From positions 1 to 6,082 of the forward strand of contig MNYV01000011.1 of assembly GCA_001873285.1 (NCBI GenBank): DNA of 6,082 nucleotides, given 5' to 3'. A program made the translations under genes and the position numbers. Source of the stretch: Nitrospirae bacterium CG2_30_53_67 (lineage in GTDB: Bacteria; CG2-30-53-67). The notes below the pieces were generated by a model, which was not told the origin of the DNA, ran no database searches, and worked only from the letters and a program-made list of their open reading frames with translations. Shown here piece after piece: positions 5,017 to 6,082 of the stretch (position 1 is its first letter; every line of letters starts with the position of its first letter).

Positions 5017-6082
5017 ATGAGAATTGGATTCACCTACAACCTGAAAAAGGACAAGGTCCGGTCAGATCCGAACGGTAGGGACAATCCTGCTGAAGAAGAC
5101 TGGGATGACTCGGATGCCGAGTATGAAGACCTGGAGACCATAGACGCCCTTGCAGCGGCCCTTGAGACATGCACAGAGGAGCCTGTGGTCCGCCTCCCGT
5201 GCGATCATGCTCTTCCGGCAAGGCTGGAATCCGAGCATCTTGATTTTGTTTTCAACATTGCGGAAGGGTGGGGCGGACGGAACCGGGAGGCCTTTGCCCC
5301 TTCCCTGTTCGAGATCTTCGGGATCCCTTATACTGGATCTGACGGGCTCACCCTGAGCCTGACCCTGAACAAGGTTCTGACCAAGAAGATCCTGATGGCC
5401 GAGGGGATCCCCACACCTGAATTCTTTGTGGTCAGGGATCTTGGGGAACTCAGGGATATCCCCCTTCCATTCCCCCTGTTTGTCAAACCCTGTCATGAAG
5501 GGACCAGCAAGGGGATTCGGAACTTTTCCCTGGTGAGAAACCCGGACGAACTGGAAAGGGCCGTGTCGTGGGTCCTGATCAACTATCATCAGCCGGCGCT
5601 GGTGGAACGCTTCATCTCCGGGCCCGAGGTGGCTGTCGGCATCCTGGGGAACGGCCCGGATATCAAAATCCTCCCGCACGCGGAGATCCGTTTTACCGAG
5701 CAGAATCCCTTCTACTCGTTTGAATGCAAATCCCTGGTGGACGAGGAGATCCTCTGTCCGGCCCCCCTGAGTCCGTCCCTCACCATGCGGATAGAAGAGA
5801 TCGCCCTCGCTGCCTATGAGAGCTTCGGGTGCCGGGATCTGGCCCGGCTTGACCTTCGAATCAACGAGACAGGCGAGCCTTATGTCCTCGAGATCAATCC
5901 GCTTCCAGGCCTTTCACCCCGCTACAGCCTTTTCCCGATCCAGGCTGCGGCCGCAAGCATGGACTACAAAGCGATGGTCCGTGCTCTCGTGGGGCAGGCC
6001 ATGAAACGGTACAGCATGGATATGACGGGGAGGAGCGCCCGGAGGAAGCCCAAGGGCCGGGCATTGATACCCAATGAGGATG
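5017..6082 (+). CDS. D-Ala-D-Ala-ligase-like ATP-grasp enzyme, 3' end beyond window
   Basis: There are 355 visible codons without a stop, already about full length for a Ddl-type ligase; the basic tail (RSARRKPKGR, 339-348) suggests the end is near. The family activates a carboxylate with ATP to form an amide or peptide bond. By comparison with E. coli DdlB, the ATP-site lysines are K119 and K157 (FVKPCHEGTSKGI), followed by the loop with T163, then GPEVAVG (202-208). R277 and the metal ligands D279, E292 and N294 lie in ARLDLR and LEINPLPGLSP. All are intact, so it should be active. Two features differ from real Ddl: the YEAKY-type motif reads FECKSL, with S239 at the position of DdlB Tyr216, and the N-terminus lacks the REVSL-type substrate motif, carrying an acidic stretch (26-40) instead. 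It is therefore probably not the cell-wall enzyme but a ligase for another amino acid or peptide. It starts 10 bp after the PLP gene, in the same operon. Confidence 0.85.
   Translation, partial: MRIGFTYNLKKDKVRSDPNGRDNPAEEDWDDSDAEYEDLETIDALAAALETCTEEPVVRLPCDHALPARLESEHLDFVFNIAEGWGGRNREAFAPSLFEIFGIPYTGSDGLTLSLTLNKVLTKKILMAEGIPTPEFFVVRDLGELRDIPLPFPLFVKPCHEGTSKGIRNFSLVRNPDELERAVSWVLINYHQPALVERFISGPEVAVGILGNGPDIKILPHAEIRFTEQNPFYSFECKSLVDEEILCPAPLSPSLTMRIEEIALAAYESFGCRDLARLDLRINETGEPYVLEINPLPGLSPRYSLFPIQAAAASMDYKAMVRALVGQAMKRYSMDMTGRSARRKPKGRALIPNED

Noticed and set aside
5062-5679. 205-codon minus-strand frame within the ATP-grasp gene
   Set aside because: The plus strand carries conserved ATP-grasp motifs throughout, and the antisense translation shows no family pattern.
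6074-6082. Start of a fourth operon gene at ATG 6074 or 6080
   Set aside because: There are too few bases to judge. The ATP-grasp frame is still open and the GAGG is too close to ATG 6080 to serve as a ribosome-binding site.

Overview
The window looks like chromosomal DNA from a moderately GC-rich, Gram-negative-type bacterium. The MshEN-domain protein and the response regulator/GGDEF combination are typical of Deltaproteobacteria-like lineages (Desulfobacterota, Nitrospirota or relatives). That placement is inferred from protein style only. There is no rRNA, tRNA, CRISPR array, transposase or phage gene in the window.

There are two transcription units, divergent from a gap of about 365 bp (2369-2733). 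The left unit is on the minus strand. It encodes a receiver-GAF-GGDEF response regulator (2368 to 959), followed 64 bp downstream by a protein with an N-terminal MshEN/GspE-N domain (from 894 to beyond the left edge). MshEN domains are known c-di-GMP receptors and GGDEF domains are c-di-GMP synthases, so the pair reads as a small c-di-GMP signalling module. However, the GGDEF signature is degenerate (QGDDF) and the MshEN motif is imperfect. A good sigma70-type promoter lies at 2444-2415. Its -10 box covers the most upstream ATG (2416), so translation should begin at 2368.

The right unit is on the plus strand and is a compact operon. It encodes a radical SAM protein resembling the archaeosine-synthase RaSEA/TIGR01210 family (2734-3894), a fold-type I PLP enzyme resembling aminotransferases and the capreomycidine synthase (VioD) group (3891-5006), and a D-Ala-D-Ala-ligase-like ATP-grasp enzyme (5017 to beyond the right edge). 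The first two genes overlap by ATGA, and the third starts 10 bp after the second stops. A perfect 10-bp hairpin at 3864-3886 hides the ribosome-binding site of the PLP gene, which suggests translational coupling.

The radical SAM / PLP enzyme / ATP-grasp set is the most interesting part. Its chemistry (radical cleavage or rearrangement, amino-acid tailoring, ATP-dependent amide bond formation) suggests a small biosynthetic pathway for an amino-acid-derived or peptide-like product that I cannot name. The gap between the units holds the divergent promoters, a long untranslated leader with a polypyrimidine tract, and a fragment resembling a widespread non-coding bacterial repeat.
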